Positions 15,080 to 22,811 are shown, numbered from the stretch's first letter. The stretch is DNA of 25,499 nt from Deltaproteobacteria bacterium (GCA_016234955.1 JACRNN010000070.1:1-25499); one strand, 5' to 3'. Program-made: numbers and translations. The notes: a model not told the origin generated them from the sequence alone.

Positions 15080-15739
15080 ATGATCAGCAAAGAGACATTC
15101 CAGTTTTTAAAAGAACTCAGGAATAACAACAACCGTGACTGGTTCAATGCCAACAGGGAAAGATATCAAACCGCCAATGCCGAGTTTGAAGATTTTGTAA
15201 ATATAGCGATTGCGGGCGTCTCACGGTTCGATAAGGGCATCGCATGGGTTACGGCAAAAGATTGTATATTCCGTATTTATCGCGATGTCAGATTTTCGAA
15301 AGACAAAGCGCCATACAAAACGCATCTCGGGGCGTGGATTGTGAAAGGCGGAAGGAAATCGCACGCTGAGGCAGGGTATTATATTCACATTGAGCCTGAC
15401 AAAAGCATTCTGGCCGGAGGCGCCCATATGCCGCCTCCCGATTGGCTGAGAGCCATCCGCGGCGAAATTCATAATAACGGAAAAGAATTCAAAAAAATCA
15501 TAGGCAGCGATGCCTTCAAAGAATATTTCAAGGAGATAGAAGGCGAAAAATTACAACGACCGCCACAGGGCTACGATGCCGGCCATCCCGATATCGAATT
15601 ATTGAAACAAAAAAGCTACCTCGCGGTCCACAAAGTAAACGACAATGACGTAATGTCAGGCGATTTCGCAGAGCGTTGCAAAGAGGTATTCAAAGCTCTT
15701 TGTCCGTTTAATCAATTCTTGAATCAGGCAATACCATGA
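15080..15739 (+). CDS. DUF2461 / TIGR02453-family protein
   Basis: This 219-residue protein matches the DUF2461 pattern: TFQFLKELRNNNNRDWFNAN near the N-terminus, then CIFRIYRDVRFSKDKAPYKT in the middle, followed by GYYIHIEPDKSILAGGAHMP. The motif FRIYRDVRFSKDKAPYK is diagnostic for the family, whose function is unknown. ATG 15080 is preferred over 15056 because AGAAGGG lies just before it and homology would begin there. The stop overlaps the ATG of an SDR fragment (ATGA at 15736-15739). Lower GC than the flanks suggests acquisition with the neighbouring small genes. Confidence 0.85.
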   Translation: MISKETFQFLKELRNNNNRDWFNANRERYQTANAEFEDFVNIAIAGVSRFDKGIAWVTAKDCIFRIYRDVRFSKDKAPYKTHLGAWIVKGGRKSHAEAGYYIHIEPDKSILAGGAHMPPPDWLRAIRGEIHNNGKEFKKIIGSDAFKEYFKEIEGEKLQRPPQGYDAGHPDIELLKQKSYLAVHKVNDNDVMSGDFAERCKEVFKALCPFNQFLNQAIP

Positions 15740-15876
15740 TTTTTTTTGAAAACACCGGAGAAGTGTCGCCGATGGAAGTTGAGGAAGGCGCAAAGACCGC
15801 TGTCAGGCTTGAGACTCTTGGTCAGGACGGGCCAACCGGCAAATTTTTTCATTTTGACGATGAGGTTCCGTGGTAG
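15736..15876 (+). pseudogene. C-terminal fragment of a short-chain dehydrogenase
   Basis: A 46-residue frame begins at ATG 15736, which overlaps the DUF2461 stop. The part SPMEVEEGAKTAVRLETL, then GQDGPTGKFFHFDDEVPW, matches the very end of a class of classical SDRs whose C-termini read like EGAxTxVWLATL...GPTGxFFxDxxxIPW. The Rossmann fold and active site are absent, and the upstream sequence belongs to DUF2461. It is therefore a relic of an SDR destroyed by insertion or recombination of its neighbours. It is a different SDR type from the remnant at 14238. An independent small protein is unlikely. Confidence 0.7.
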
Positions 15877-15929
15877 AAAAATAAACCGTCGGCAACTTAC
15901 AGGTCAGATTCCCTCGAAAAGGAGAAAAA

Positions 15930-16532
15930 ATGGATACATTCGATGCTATCGCGCAACGGCGCGCCGTAAAGCATTACGACCCCGATCATCGCATGAGCGA
16001 GGCGGAGATGGAACGCCTGCTGTCGGCCGCTCTTCTCTCGCCCACCGCATTCAACATCCAGAACTGGCGCTTTGTAGTGGTGCGCGACGCGGGACTTCGC
16101 CGCCAAATTCGCGCCGCGGCCTGGGACCAGGCGCAGGTAACGGACGCTTCTCTGTTCATCGTTCTATGCGCCGACCTGAAGTCGTGGGAAAAAGGGCCTG
16201 AGCGATACTGGCGCAATGCTCCCGCCGAGGTGAGTAATTTTCTGGTGCCGGCCATCGATAACTACTATCGCGGCCGTGACCTGGTCCAACGTGATGAGGC
16301 AATGCGCTCTTGCGGAATAGCGGCTCAAACACTCATGTTGGCCGCCAGGAGCATGGGCTACGGTTCCTGCCCTATGGACGGTTTCGATTTCGATGCCGTG
16401 GGAAAGCTCATCAACTTGCCGGAGGATCACGTAATCGCCATGTTCGTGGCTGTCGGCAAGGGGATAAAAGAAGCGTGGCCGCGAGGCGGGCAGCTGCCAT
16501 TGCATGAAGTGGTTATTCAAAACAAATTCTGA
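15930..16532 (+). CDS. Nitroreductase-family FMN-dependent oxidoreductase
   Basis: This 200-residue protein opens with FDAIAQRRAVKHYDPDHRMS, the R-R-(S/A)-V-x-x-(F/Y) FMN-binding motif of the family. LLSAALLSPTAFNIQNWRFV follows, the usual S-P-(S/T)-x-x-N-x-Q-x-W segment. The later AAQTLMLAARSMGYGSCPMD and the IAMFVAVGKG strand complete the flavin site. Members reduce nitro compounds, quinones or enones with NAD(P)H and act as homodimers. AAAAGGAGA precedes the ATG. The gene ends a run of small redox genes and converges with the hydrogenase operon. The true substrate is unknown. Confidence 0.9.
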   Translation: MDTFDAIAQRRAVKHYDPDHRMSEAEMERLLSAALLSPTAFNIQNWRFVVVRDAGLRRQIRAAAWDQAQVTDASLFIVLCADLKSWEKGPERYWRNAPAEVSNFLVPAIDNYYRGRDLVQRDEAMRSCGIAAQTLMLAARSMGYGSCPMDGFDFDAVGKLINLPEDHVIAMFVAVGKGIKEAWPRGGQLPLHEVVIQNKF

Positions 16533-16556
16533 GCAGCCGCAAAACAGGCGGTTGCT
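16532..16556 (+). terminator. Weak hairpin between the convergent nitroreductase and hydrogenase genes
   Basis: AGCAGCCGC (16532-16540) pairs with GCGGTTGCT (16548-16556) with one G-T pair and a 7-nt loop, directly after the nitroreductase stop. There is no T tract. Confidence 0.35.
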
Positions 16557-16622
16557 ACTCGTAAAGAATTATTCAAAAGCGTCGTCGGCAGGACCCTGAC
16601 AGACCCGGAAATCCGCAATCCG

Positions 16623-17912
16623 TCAGACGAAGCGGACGTCCATCATGTGTGTGGAGCATGAGATGCACGGGTCGTAGGCCCTGACGAGGAACTCTACCAG
16701 GCCGCTTATCTCTTTCTTAGGCCTGTGGAGTATATTGGGGACAAAGCCCCTCAAGTCGTCTTCAATAGACCTCAAGTTCTGGGCGGTGGGGATTATGCAT
16801 TCGGCCCTCTCGACAATCCCGTCCCTATTGATCTTGTATTCATGGTAGAGCGTGCCCCTCGGCGCCTCTACCATGCCTATGCCGGTGCCGTAACCCGACG
16901 GTTTCTTCAAAGGTTCGGGCCGTAGCCCCGTCTCAAGGAGCTTATCTATTAGGGCCACGGCGTCCTCGGTCATCTGAAAGCACTCCACGAGCTGGGCCAT
17001 GTTGTTCTGGAACGGGTTTGTCAAGGGCGGGACGAGCCCGGCCCTCTTCGCCATAGCGCGGGCCGTCGGCCTCAACTGGCGGAAGTTGTTGTTGACCCTC
17101 GCAAGCGCGCCGACCATGTAGGTCCCTTTCGGGCTCCTGGCGTGCTTTGCGACGGAGTGCGGCGCCACGTACTCCTTTATCTTTTTTCTGAAAGAGATGG
17201 AATCCATAGGGTAGTTCATGCTTGAGAAGGGCTCGCCGGAATAGGCTGCGTACTCGCCCCTCGCTTTGAGCGAGATGAACTCGCGCTCAAGGCGGAATTC
17301 GGGCACAGGCATGCTAAAGAGGAATTCAAAGAGCGCTTCGAGCTTCCCGAACGAGTCCTCAAGCCTCTTTTTGAGCGTTTCAAGCTCCTGCGGCCGGGGC
17401 GTGTGCGCGACCCCGCCAGGGACGAGCGATATAGGGTGTATGTGCCTGCCAGCGACTACGGCGCAGATGTCGTTAGAAAGCCTCTTGAGCCCGAGGGCGC
17501 GCCTGGCAAGCTCAGGGTGGGACTCGATGAGCGGGATGATGGAGCCCGCGCCGACGAGGTCCGGTAGGACGAGGAAGAAGAGATGGAGTATATGGCTCTG
17601 GAGCATCTCCCCGCTGAACGCGAGCCTCCTCAAGAGGGCGGCCTGCCTCGATATCCTTATCCCCATCGCGGACTCTATGGCCTTGAGCGAGGCCGACGTA
17701 TGGCTGACGGCGCATATGCCGCATATTCTCGACATGATGTGATGGGCCTCGTCGTAACGCCTGCCTCTCAGCATCGCCTCGAAAAAACGCGGGGATTCTA
17801 TTACGTCGAACCGGAGCTCCTTTATCCGGCCCTTCCTGACGTCGATGACGATGTTGCCGTGGCCTTCTATCCTCGTCACCTCGACTATGTTTATGTTCAG
17901 GTCTTTTTTCAT
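16623..17912 (-). CDS. NiFe hydrogenase large (catalytic) subunit, cytoplasmic type
   Basis: The 429-residue protein carries both Ni-binding motifs. RICGICAVSHTSASLKAIE gives Cys64 and Cys67, and DPCISCSTH near the end gives Cys416 and Cys419. Seven residues (MMDVRFV) follow the last His, which fits the short C-terminal peptide removed by a maturation protease. VTRIEGHGN near residues 12-20 is the usual opening. The length and wording fit group 3 (MvhA-, sulfhydrogenase- or HoxH-like) cytoplasmic enzymes better than membrane uptake enzymes. It takes up or releases H2 at a NiFe(CN)2CO centre together with the small subunit, with which it overlaps by ATGA. Ni ligands are Cys, not Sec, despite the nearby Sec genes. 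No maturation (Hyp) or diaphorase genes are in the window, so its electron partner is unknown. Confidence 0.9.
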   Translation of the reverse strand: MKKDLNINIVEVTRIEGHGNIVIDVRKGRIKELRFDVIESPRFFEAMLRGRRYDEAHHIMSRICGICAVSHTSASLKAIESAMGIRISRQAALLRRLAFSGEMLQSHILHLFFLVLPDLVGAGSIIPLIESHPELARRALGLKRLSNDICAVVAGRHIHPISLVPGGVAHTPRPQELETLKKRLEDSFGKLEALFEFLFSMPVPEFRLEREFISLKARGEYAAYSGEPFSSMNYPMDSISFRKKIKEYVAPHSVAKHARSPKGTYMVGALARVNNNFRQLRPTARAMAKRAGLVPPLTNPFQNNMAQLVECFQMTEDAVALIDKLLETGLRPEPLKKPSGYGTGIGMVEAPRGTLYHEYKINRDGIVERAECIIPTAQNLRSIEDDLRGFVPNILHRPKKEISGLVEFLVRAYDPCISCSTHMMDVRFV

Positions 17913-18649
17913 TGTTTTTTTTCGCCGTAGAGGTCGAGCCTTTGAGCGACCCCCTTTGCCGTAAGGCCGTATCTCTTGAGCGTCTCCTCGTGGGCATTGA
18001 CGTTAGGGTCGTCCACGCGGCCTCTGCACCCCCAGCAGACGGACCCGTAGGTGACGCATATGGCGTCGCACCCGGCCCTTGTTACCGGACCGACGCAGTA
18101 CATGCCCTTTTCAAATACACAGATGTTGCCGGCCATCTTGCAGTCGACGCAGACCGGGTAGTTTGGGGCCCTGGGCGTCTTGCCCATTAAAAGGTCCGCG
18201 AAGAAGGCGAGGAATTCCTTGCCTGATATCGGGCAGCCGTGGAGGTGGTAATCGACCTTTATCACGGAGTCTATCGGCCTTGCTGGTATGGTTTCGATGA
18301 GGCCTGCGTCCTTGCCGTAGACAATGCGTTTGACCGTCTCCATCGGGAAGCGGTTCTTGAGGCGGTTGAGCCCGCCGGTCGTCGCGCAGGCCCCGAGCGC
18401 CACGACGACGACGGCCCTTTCGCGTATATCTTTGACCTTCGCAATCTCTCCTTCCGTGCTGACCGATCCCTCTATGAAGGCTATATCATAGTCGTCGCCC
18501 CGCTCGGACATCGCCTCACGGAAGTTGACGACCTCTATCCGTTTCAGTATCTCAGGGAGCGCTTCCTCGCGGCTCAATATGGCGAGCTGGCAGCCCTCGC
18601 AGCTCGTGAACGAGAAGAACGCGGCCTTCGGCCTTTCGAAATTGCGCAT
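17909..18649 (-). CDS. NiFe hydrogenase small (electron-transfer) subunit, cytoplasmic type
   Basis: The 246-residue protein lacks a twin-arginine signal peptide, so it stays in the cytoplasm. Proximal cluster ligands are Cys17 and Cys20 (FTSCEGCQLAIL), Cys88 (ALGACATTGG) and Cys139 (HLHGCPISGKEF). Eight more cysteines (167, 170, 177, 185, 194, 198, 205, 208) in the last third can hold two further Fe-S clusters. This matches small subunits of group 3 enzymes such as F420-non-reducing or sulfhydrogenase types. It is the first gene of a two-gene operon, with the large subunit following by ATGA overlap. The usual adjacent diaphorase or MvhD-like partner is missing. It diverges from selB across 314 bp that hold an inverted-repeat element. 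Confidence 0.88.
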   Translation of the reverse strand: MRNFERPKAAFFSFTSCEGCQLAILSREEALPEILKRIEVVNFREAMSERGDDYDIAFIEGSVSTEGEIAKVKDIRERAVVVVALGACATTGGLNRLKNRFPMETVKRIVYGKDAGLIETIPARPIDSVIKVDYHLHGCPISGKEFLAFFADLLMGKTPRAPNYPVCVDCKMAGNICVFEKGMYCVGPVTRAGCDAICVTYGSVCWGCRGRVDDPNVNAHEETLKRYGLTAKGVAQRLDLYGEKKQ

Positions 18650-18669
18650 GGAACGGTAGTCCCTTCCAA

Positions 18670-18745
18670 CAGGCCGCTGAAAAAGCCTTTTGAGAGGACC
18701 TCTTTATAAAAAGTTTCCCTCAGAAAACTGTTTTTCAGCGGCCTG
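18670..18745. mobile_element. 76-bp MITE-like element with 15-bp terminal inverted repeats
   Basis: CAGGCCGCTGAAAAA (18670-18684) and TTTTTCAGCGGCCTG (18731-18745) are perfect 15-bp inverted repeats around a 46-bp A/T-richer interior with a small AGAGG/CCTCT hairpin. It lies between the divergent hydrogenase and selB genes. Single relatives of one arm occur at 23938-23954 and, more weakly, at 2273-2290. No transposase is present. It could be a non-autonomous element or a repeat-type hairpin. The rest of the gap (18746-18963) holds no gene; the selB promoter is not clearly visible. Confidence 0.6.
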
Positions 18746-18963
18746 CCAATAAATTTGCCCTCCAGAGTATAGCACAAAAATGCGGCCTTTTGGAAATGCA
18801 TGAGGCAGGGCTTCAACGGGGTGGGATGATTGGCTCAAGCTCCGCCGCGCCGGCCGTAAAAAAATATTATTCTGGACAAAGGTATCGGCAAGGGATATTT
18901 TTAAAGTTCTGAAACCTCTTCGAGGGCTTCACTGAAATTCCAGTCAAACGCCGGAGCTATGAA

Positions 18964-20928
18964 ATGGCCGCACCCAACCGCATATCCTGCATAATCGGCA
19001 CGGCCGGCCACGTAGACCACGGCAAGACGACCCTTGTCAAGGCCCTTACCGGCATGGATACCGACAGGCTCATAGAGGAGAAGACAAGGGGCCTCACCAC
19101 CGACATAGGGTTCGCGTATATCGATATGGAGGGCACGGCGCCCGGCTCATCCATAAGGGCCGCGCTCATAGACGTGCCGGGGCATGAGCGTTTCATAAAG
19201 AACATGCTCGCAGGGGTGAGCGGCATAGACCTCGTCCTTTTCGTGGTGGCCGCTGACGACGGCGTGATGCCGCAGACGAGAGAGCATCTCGACATAGTCC
19301 ATCTGTTAGGGATAAAGAACGGTATATTCGTTATAACCAAGTGCGACCTCGCGGACGGCAAGAGGGTGGCGGAGGTGCGCGGCGCGATCGAGGCGCTATC
19401 ACGTGACACCGTCTTGAGGGGCTCTCCCGTCGTGGAGGTCTCCGGGGTGACGGGAGAGGGCATCGACAGGCTCAAATCTCTCATCAGGGAGCGCGTGCTC
19501 AAGTCCCGTTGCCATACGGCGTCCGGTTTTTTCAGGCTCCCCGTAGACCGGTCGTTTACGGTAAAGGGCTTCGGCACGGTCGTTACCGGCACAATCGCTT
19601 CCGGTGCGGCGAGACAGGGGGACGACCTGCGCGTCTTCCCGACCGGGGCGAAGGTCAAGGTGCGCGGCATACAGTCCCTCTATCTCGCGGCCGAGTCCGT
19701 ATCGCGGGGGCAGAGGGCGGCGCTGAACCTTAGCGGGGTTTCACACGACGAGATTATGCGCGGCTTCATGCTCGTATCCCCGGAGCTTTTCGCCTTTGTC
19801 GAGGGCGCGCTATCAAAGACGCGCTCGTATTACGACTGCGCTTTCGAGCTTCTCGGAAAGGGGAGGGAAGCGCAGACGGCCGCGCGGACCAGGACGAAGA
19901 AGTCCGTCCCGGTCAAGGTCCACCACTTCACCGACGAGGCGCTCGGGGTGGCAAGGTTCCCGGAGGGCGGGGCAGAGGGCTCTAAGACCTCCGGCAGATT
20001 AATACTTAAGAAACCTCTGCTTATGCTAAGAGGCGACCGCTTCATATTGCAGGACATCGGAGACAACTCCGTCATAGGCGGCGGAGAGGTAAGGGCGCCT
20101 TACCTCTCGAAAAGTGTGGCGCCGAGGCGCGCACGCGTTGACGTTCCCGCGCCTGACGTCTCGGACGCAGACTCGATACTGAGGGGCCTCCTTCTGGATA
20201 GCGGGGGCGCGCTCGATAAGCGGGCTGTAAGCCTCATGCTCAACGTCCGCATGGACGAGTTGCTCAACGCGATAGACGGCGGGGAGTTCGCCCTGATAGG
20301 GGATTATATAGCGGATATCAAGACCGCCGGCTCCATAAAGGCGCGTTTGACGGAGGTCGTCAGGGAGTTCCACGGCGCAAACCCCTCTGAGCCCGGCATC
20401 AGGGAGGAAGAGCTGATAAAAAGGGCTCTGCCTCAAGAGCGCGCGTCGGTGAAGCATAGGCCCGCCGGGTTTTTAAGCGCCCTGATAGACCAGTTGGCCG
20501 AGGGCGGGACGCTGAAGCGGGAGGGCGGGACTATCGCCCTCGCATCTTACCGCCCGGCGCTCTCAGGGGCCGACTCAAAGGTCGAGGCCGCCATAAGGGC
20601 GCTCTTTACAGCGCCGTTCGTTCAGCCCTCCGTGGACGAAGTGAGGAAGCTTCCCTTTGTTAGGGGAGATATCGACCGCGTATTCAACTACCTCCAGAGA
20701 AGCGGAGAGATCGTCAAGTTGAAAGAGGGGAGCTTTATCTCAAAGGGCGCCCTCGACGCGGCAAGGGAGAGGCTTGCCGTCCATATGGGGGAGAAGGGGT
20801 CCATAAGGGCCTCGGAGTTCAGGGACCTCCTCGGCTGCGGCAGGAAGCTCGCCATAGAGATACTTGAGCACTTCGACGGGGAGAGGCTGACGCTCAGGCA
20901 GGGGGACCTGCGCGTGCTGAGACGGTGA
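18964..20928 (+). CDS. selB: Selenocysteine-specific translation elongation factor SelB
   Basis: This 654-residue GTPase starts with GTAGHVDHGKTTLVK (P-loop, residues 12-26). TTDIGFAYID is switch I, DVPGHERFIKNML switch II (residues 70-82) and TKCD the guanine-binding motif. The ending VSGVTGEGIDRL completes the G domain. The EF-Tu-like beta domains II and III follow, with PVDRSFTVKGFGTVVTGTIA marking domain II. After about residue 390 the C-terminal half shows tandem winged-helix modules that bind the SECIS RNA; the last reads RASEFRDLLGCGRKLAIEIL, a SelB hallmark. It delivers Sec-tRNA to UGA codons next to a SECIS hairpin, such as the one in selD just downstream. Length and order match bacterial SelB. 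No selA or selC gene was found in the window. Confidence 0.95.
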   Translation: MAAPNRISCIIGTAGHVDHGKTTLVKALTGMDTDRLIEEKTRGLTTDIGFAYIDMEGTAPGSSIRAALIDVPGHERFIKNMLAGVSGIDLVLFVVAADDGVMPQTREHLDIVHLLGIKNGIFVITKCDLADGKRVAEVRGAIEALSRDTVLRGSPVVEVSGVTGEGIDRLKSLIRERVLKSRCHTASGFFRLPVDRSFTVKGFGTVVTGTIASGAARQGDDLRVFPTGAKVKVRGIQSLYLAAESVSRGQRAALNLSGVSHDEIMRGFMLVSPELFAFVEGALSKTRSYYDCAFELLGKGREAQTAARTRTKKSVPVKVHHFTDEALGVARFPEGGAEGSKTSGRLILKKPLLMLRGDRFILQDIGDNSVIGGGEVRAPYLSKSVAPRRARVDVPAPDVSDADSILRGLLLDSGGALDKRAVSLMLNVRMDELLNAIDGGEFALIGDYIADIKTAGSIKARLTEVVREFHGANPSEPGIREEELIKRALPQERASVKHRPAGFLSALIDQLAEGGTLKREGGTIALASYRPALSGADSKVEAAIRALFTAPFVQPSVDEVRKLPFVRGDIDRVFNYLQRSGEIVKLKEGSFISKGALDAARERLAVHMGEKGSIRASEFRDLLGCGRKLAIEILEHFDGERLTLRQGDLRVLRR

Positions 20929-20991
20929 TACCCCTGCGCCGGGGTTGAGCGCGGCCATTTCGCCCTTGCGCTCAGGGCGGCGCAGGGGTAT
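20928..20991 (+). terminator. Long two-tier hairpin after selB
   Basis: ATACCCCTGCGCC (20928-20940) pairs perfectly with GGCGCAGGGGTAT (20979-20991), and an inner TGAGCGC (20946-20952) pairs with GCGCTCA (20968-20974). The stem begins in the selB stop codon. It probably terminates selB transcription, although the following T tract is poor. Confidence 0.65.
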
Positions 20992-21042
20992 ATTTGATAA
21001 TTATTAATCGTCTCATAATAGTATCGGTATAAACTCCATCTC

Positions 21043-21115
21043 GGTTATCGGTTACCGGTTGTCTGTTATCGGTAAAAATACGTCTTTATCCTTCACCGAT
21101 AACCGATAACAGATA
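21043..21115. repeat. Convergent heptad repeats forming an inverted repeat in the selD leader
   Basis: Four 7-bp units lie head to tail at 21043-21070 (GGTTATC, GGTTACC, GGTTGTC, TGTTATC). Three units in the opposite orientation lie at 21095-21115 (ACCGATA twice, then ACAGATA). The two blocks pair, with a perfect 12-bp match between TCTGTTATCGGT (21062-21073) and ACCGATAACAGA (21102-21113). It lies between the selB terminator and the selD Shine-Dalgarno site. Confidence 0.75.
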
Positions 21116-21142
21116 AACTATCCAAATAAAAGGAGACTCCCC

Positions 21143-22189
21143 TTGAACCAGGGGCGCAAGATAAAGCTTACCGACTGGGCCAACTGCGCCGGTTGAGCGG
21201 CCAAGATAGGCCCTGAGGCCCTGATGCAGGTTCTGCATCAGCTACCGCAGATGAAGGACAGGGACCTGCTGGTCGGCGTTGACACCGCCGACGACGCGGC
21301 GGTCTACAGGATTTCGGAAGAGCTCGCGATCATCTCCACGCTCGATTTCTTTCCGCCTATAGTGGACGACCCATACACCTTCGGCCAGATAGCCGCGGCC
21401 AACGCCCTGAGCGACGTCTACGCCATGGGCGGGACGCCGAGGCTCGCCATGAACATCGTCTGCTGGCCGAAGGAGATTCCGCTCTCCGTCCTGAACGAGG
21501 TTCTCAAGGGGTCGATGGACAAGCTCGCAGAGGCCGGGGCGCTCCTTGTCGGCGGCCACTCCATAGAGGACAGGGAGGTGAAGTACGGCCTCTCGGTGAC
21601 CGGCTTTGTCCACCCCGGCAGGATAATGACGAACAGCAAGGCAAGGCCGGGGGACGTCCTGGTGCTGACAAAGCCCATCGGCTCCGGCGTAATAGCGAGC
21701 GCGTTGAAGGCCGGGAGGATCGACGAGGCTGACGCCGGGGACGCCATATCGTCCATGAAGGCGCTCAACAGGGCGGCCTCGGAGGCCGCAGGCGAGGTCG
21801 GGGTGAACGCCTGCACGGACGTGACCGGCTTCGGCCTCCTCGGACACGCTATGGAGGTGGCAAAGGCCTCGGGGGTGAACCTCGTCATACGCTCTTCAGG
21901 GGTGCGGTTCTTCCATGCGGCCCTTGATATGGTCAAAAAGAGGTCCAACAGGCCCCGCTCCATCGCCGCCAACCGGGAGTTCCTCATGAATGATACGGTG
22001 CTCTCAGGCGTGGACGAGGCGGTCGAGCTTCTGCTTTTAGACCCTCAGACCTCGGGGGGGCTTTTGATATCGGTGCCGGAGGATAAATCAGCGATGCTTA
22101 TCGAGAAGCTCAGGGCGCGGGGGGTCGAACCGGCGATAGTCGGCCACGTCGTCGGGGCTGAGGCGGGCTGGAGGATAAGGGTTGCGTAG
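21143..22189 (+). CDS. selD: Selenide, water dikinase SelD, a selenoprotein (Sec18 at UGA 21194-21196)
   Basis: A TTG start at 21143 with AGGAG at 21131-21135 opens a frame reading KLTDWANCAG, an in-frame TGA (21194-21196), then AAKIGPEAL. This aligns with the SelD active-site region, in which the position of the TGA is Cys or Sec and the following Lys is also catalytic. The protein continues without a break for 348 residues in all: GVDTADDAAVYRI, then FGQIAAANALSDVYAMGGTP (ATP/Mg site), VGGHSIEDREVKYGLSV, and the end DPQTSGGLLISVP. SelD makes selenophosphate from selenide and ATP, the Se donor for Sec. A standard gene caller would start at ATG 21224 and lose the catalytic residue. The SECIS-like hairpin at 21221-21241 and the adjacent selB support Sec insertion, not a nonsense mutation. 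Confidence 0.95.
21221..21241 (+). promoter_or_regulatory. Bacterial SECIS-like hairpin within selD
   Basis: CTGATGCAG (21221-21229) pairs perfectly with CTGCATCAG (21233-21241) across a GTT loop, giving a G-U apical start as in bacterial SECIS elements. The loop begins 34 nt after the UGA, within the range I recall for bSECIS. It lies inside the coding frame, as all bacterial SECIS elements do. Confidence 0.75.
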
Positions 22190-22237
22190 TGCGCGGAGAT
22201 GAACGCATATAACGTATAAATAACAAAGGAGGGATAT

Positions 22238-22759
22238 ATGTCCATCAACAACGTCAACGTCGAGAAGCTCGGCAATACAGCCGAGGAGATAAAGAAAGAC
22301 CCGTCAAAGGCTAAAAAAATTACCCGGATAGAGGGGGAGTGGAACACGGGGCAGGGGACGCAGTTCAAGGCCACGGTGAGCTTCGAGGGCGGCAAGATGA
22401 CCCTTGAGGCCGACCAGCCGTCGTTCCTCGGCGGCGGAGGAGGCGCGCCGGGGCCGCTCATATACTGTCTGTACGGGTCCGCGTCCTGCTTCACGGCGAC
22501 GTTCGCGACCATGGCCGCGATGGAGGGCGTGGCGCTCAAGAAGCTCAGGGTGGTCGCCGAGAGCTTCGTCGATTTTTCAAAGGTCATGGGTCTCTCCGAC
22601 AACCCTATCGCGGAGAAGGTCAGGTTCACCACCTACGTCGAGAGCGACGCCCCGGCGGAGAAGCTCAAGCGTATCGAGGAGCTTTCAAAGGAGAGGTGCC
22701 CGGCGCTCTACTGTCTCACGAACCCGATACCAGTGGAAACGGAGCTGAAGATAGGGTGA
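22238..22759 (+). CDS. OsmC-family peroxiredoxin-like protein
   Basis: This 173-residue protein has the OsmC fold pattern: a beta-rich N-terminal half (TRIEGEWNTGQGTQFKATVS, FEGGKMTLEADQPSFLGG), then a helix carrying the first redox Cys (SASCFTATFATMAAMEG, Cys84). The second Cys comes near the end in KERCPALYCL (Cys154). This two-Cys arrangement reduces organic hydroperoxides in well-studied OsmC/Ohr proteins, but many relatives have no known substrate. An N-terminal extension of about 30 residues precedes the domain. The Shine-Dalgarno site AGGAGG is at 22228-22233. It follows selD after 48 bp, so co-transcription is likely. OsmC-like selenoproteins are known, but this copy uses Cys and has no in-frame UGA. 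A strong terminator follows. Confidence 0.85.
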   Translation: MSINNVNVEKLGNTAEEIKKDPSKAKKITRIEGEWNTGQGTQFKATVSFEGGKMTLEADQPSFLGGGGGAPGPLIYCLYGSASCFTATFATMAAMEGVALKKLRVVAESFVDFSKVMGLSDNPIAEKVRFTTYVESDAPAEKLKRIEELSKERCPALYCLTNPIPVETELKIG

Positions 22760-22766
22760 GTATTTT

Positions 22767-22805
22767 AAGACGAGGCCGGCCCCTTAAAGGGGCCGGCCTC
22801 GTCTT
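22767..22805 (+). terminator. Intrinsic terminator after the selD-osmC unit
   Basis: AAGACGAGGCCGGCCCC (22767-22783) pairs perfectly with GGGGCCGGCCTCGTCTT (22789-22805) over 17 bp with a 5-nt loop, followed by TT. It lies 7 bp after the OsmC-like stop codon. Confidence 0.85.
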
Positions 22806-22811
22806 TTAACA

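Noticed and set aside
16623..17912. Selenocysteine-type NiFe hydrogenase, given the nearby selB and selD
   Set aside because: Both metal motifs use Cys codons, and no in-frame TGA occurs at either site.
18872..18898. selB promoter (TGGACA with TATTTT about 17 bp on)
   Set aside because: The -10 match is poor and the region is A/T-rich by chance; not strong enough to list as a feature.
22238..22759. OsmC-like protein as a second selenoprotein
   Set aside because: Its redox sites are Cys codons and no in-frame TGA is present.
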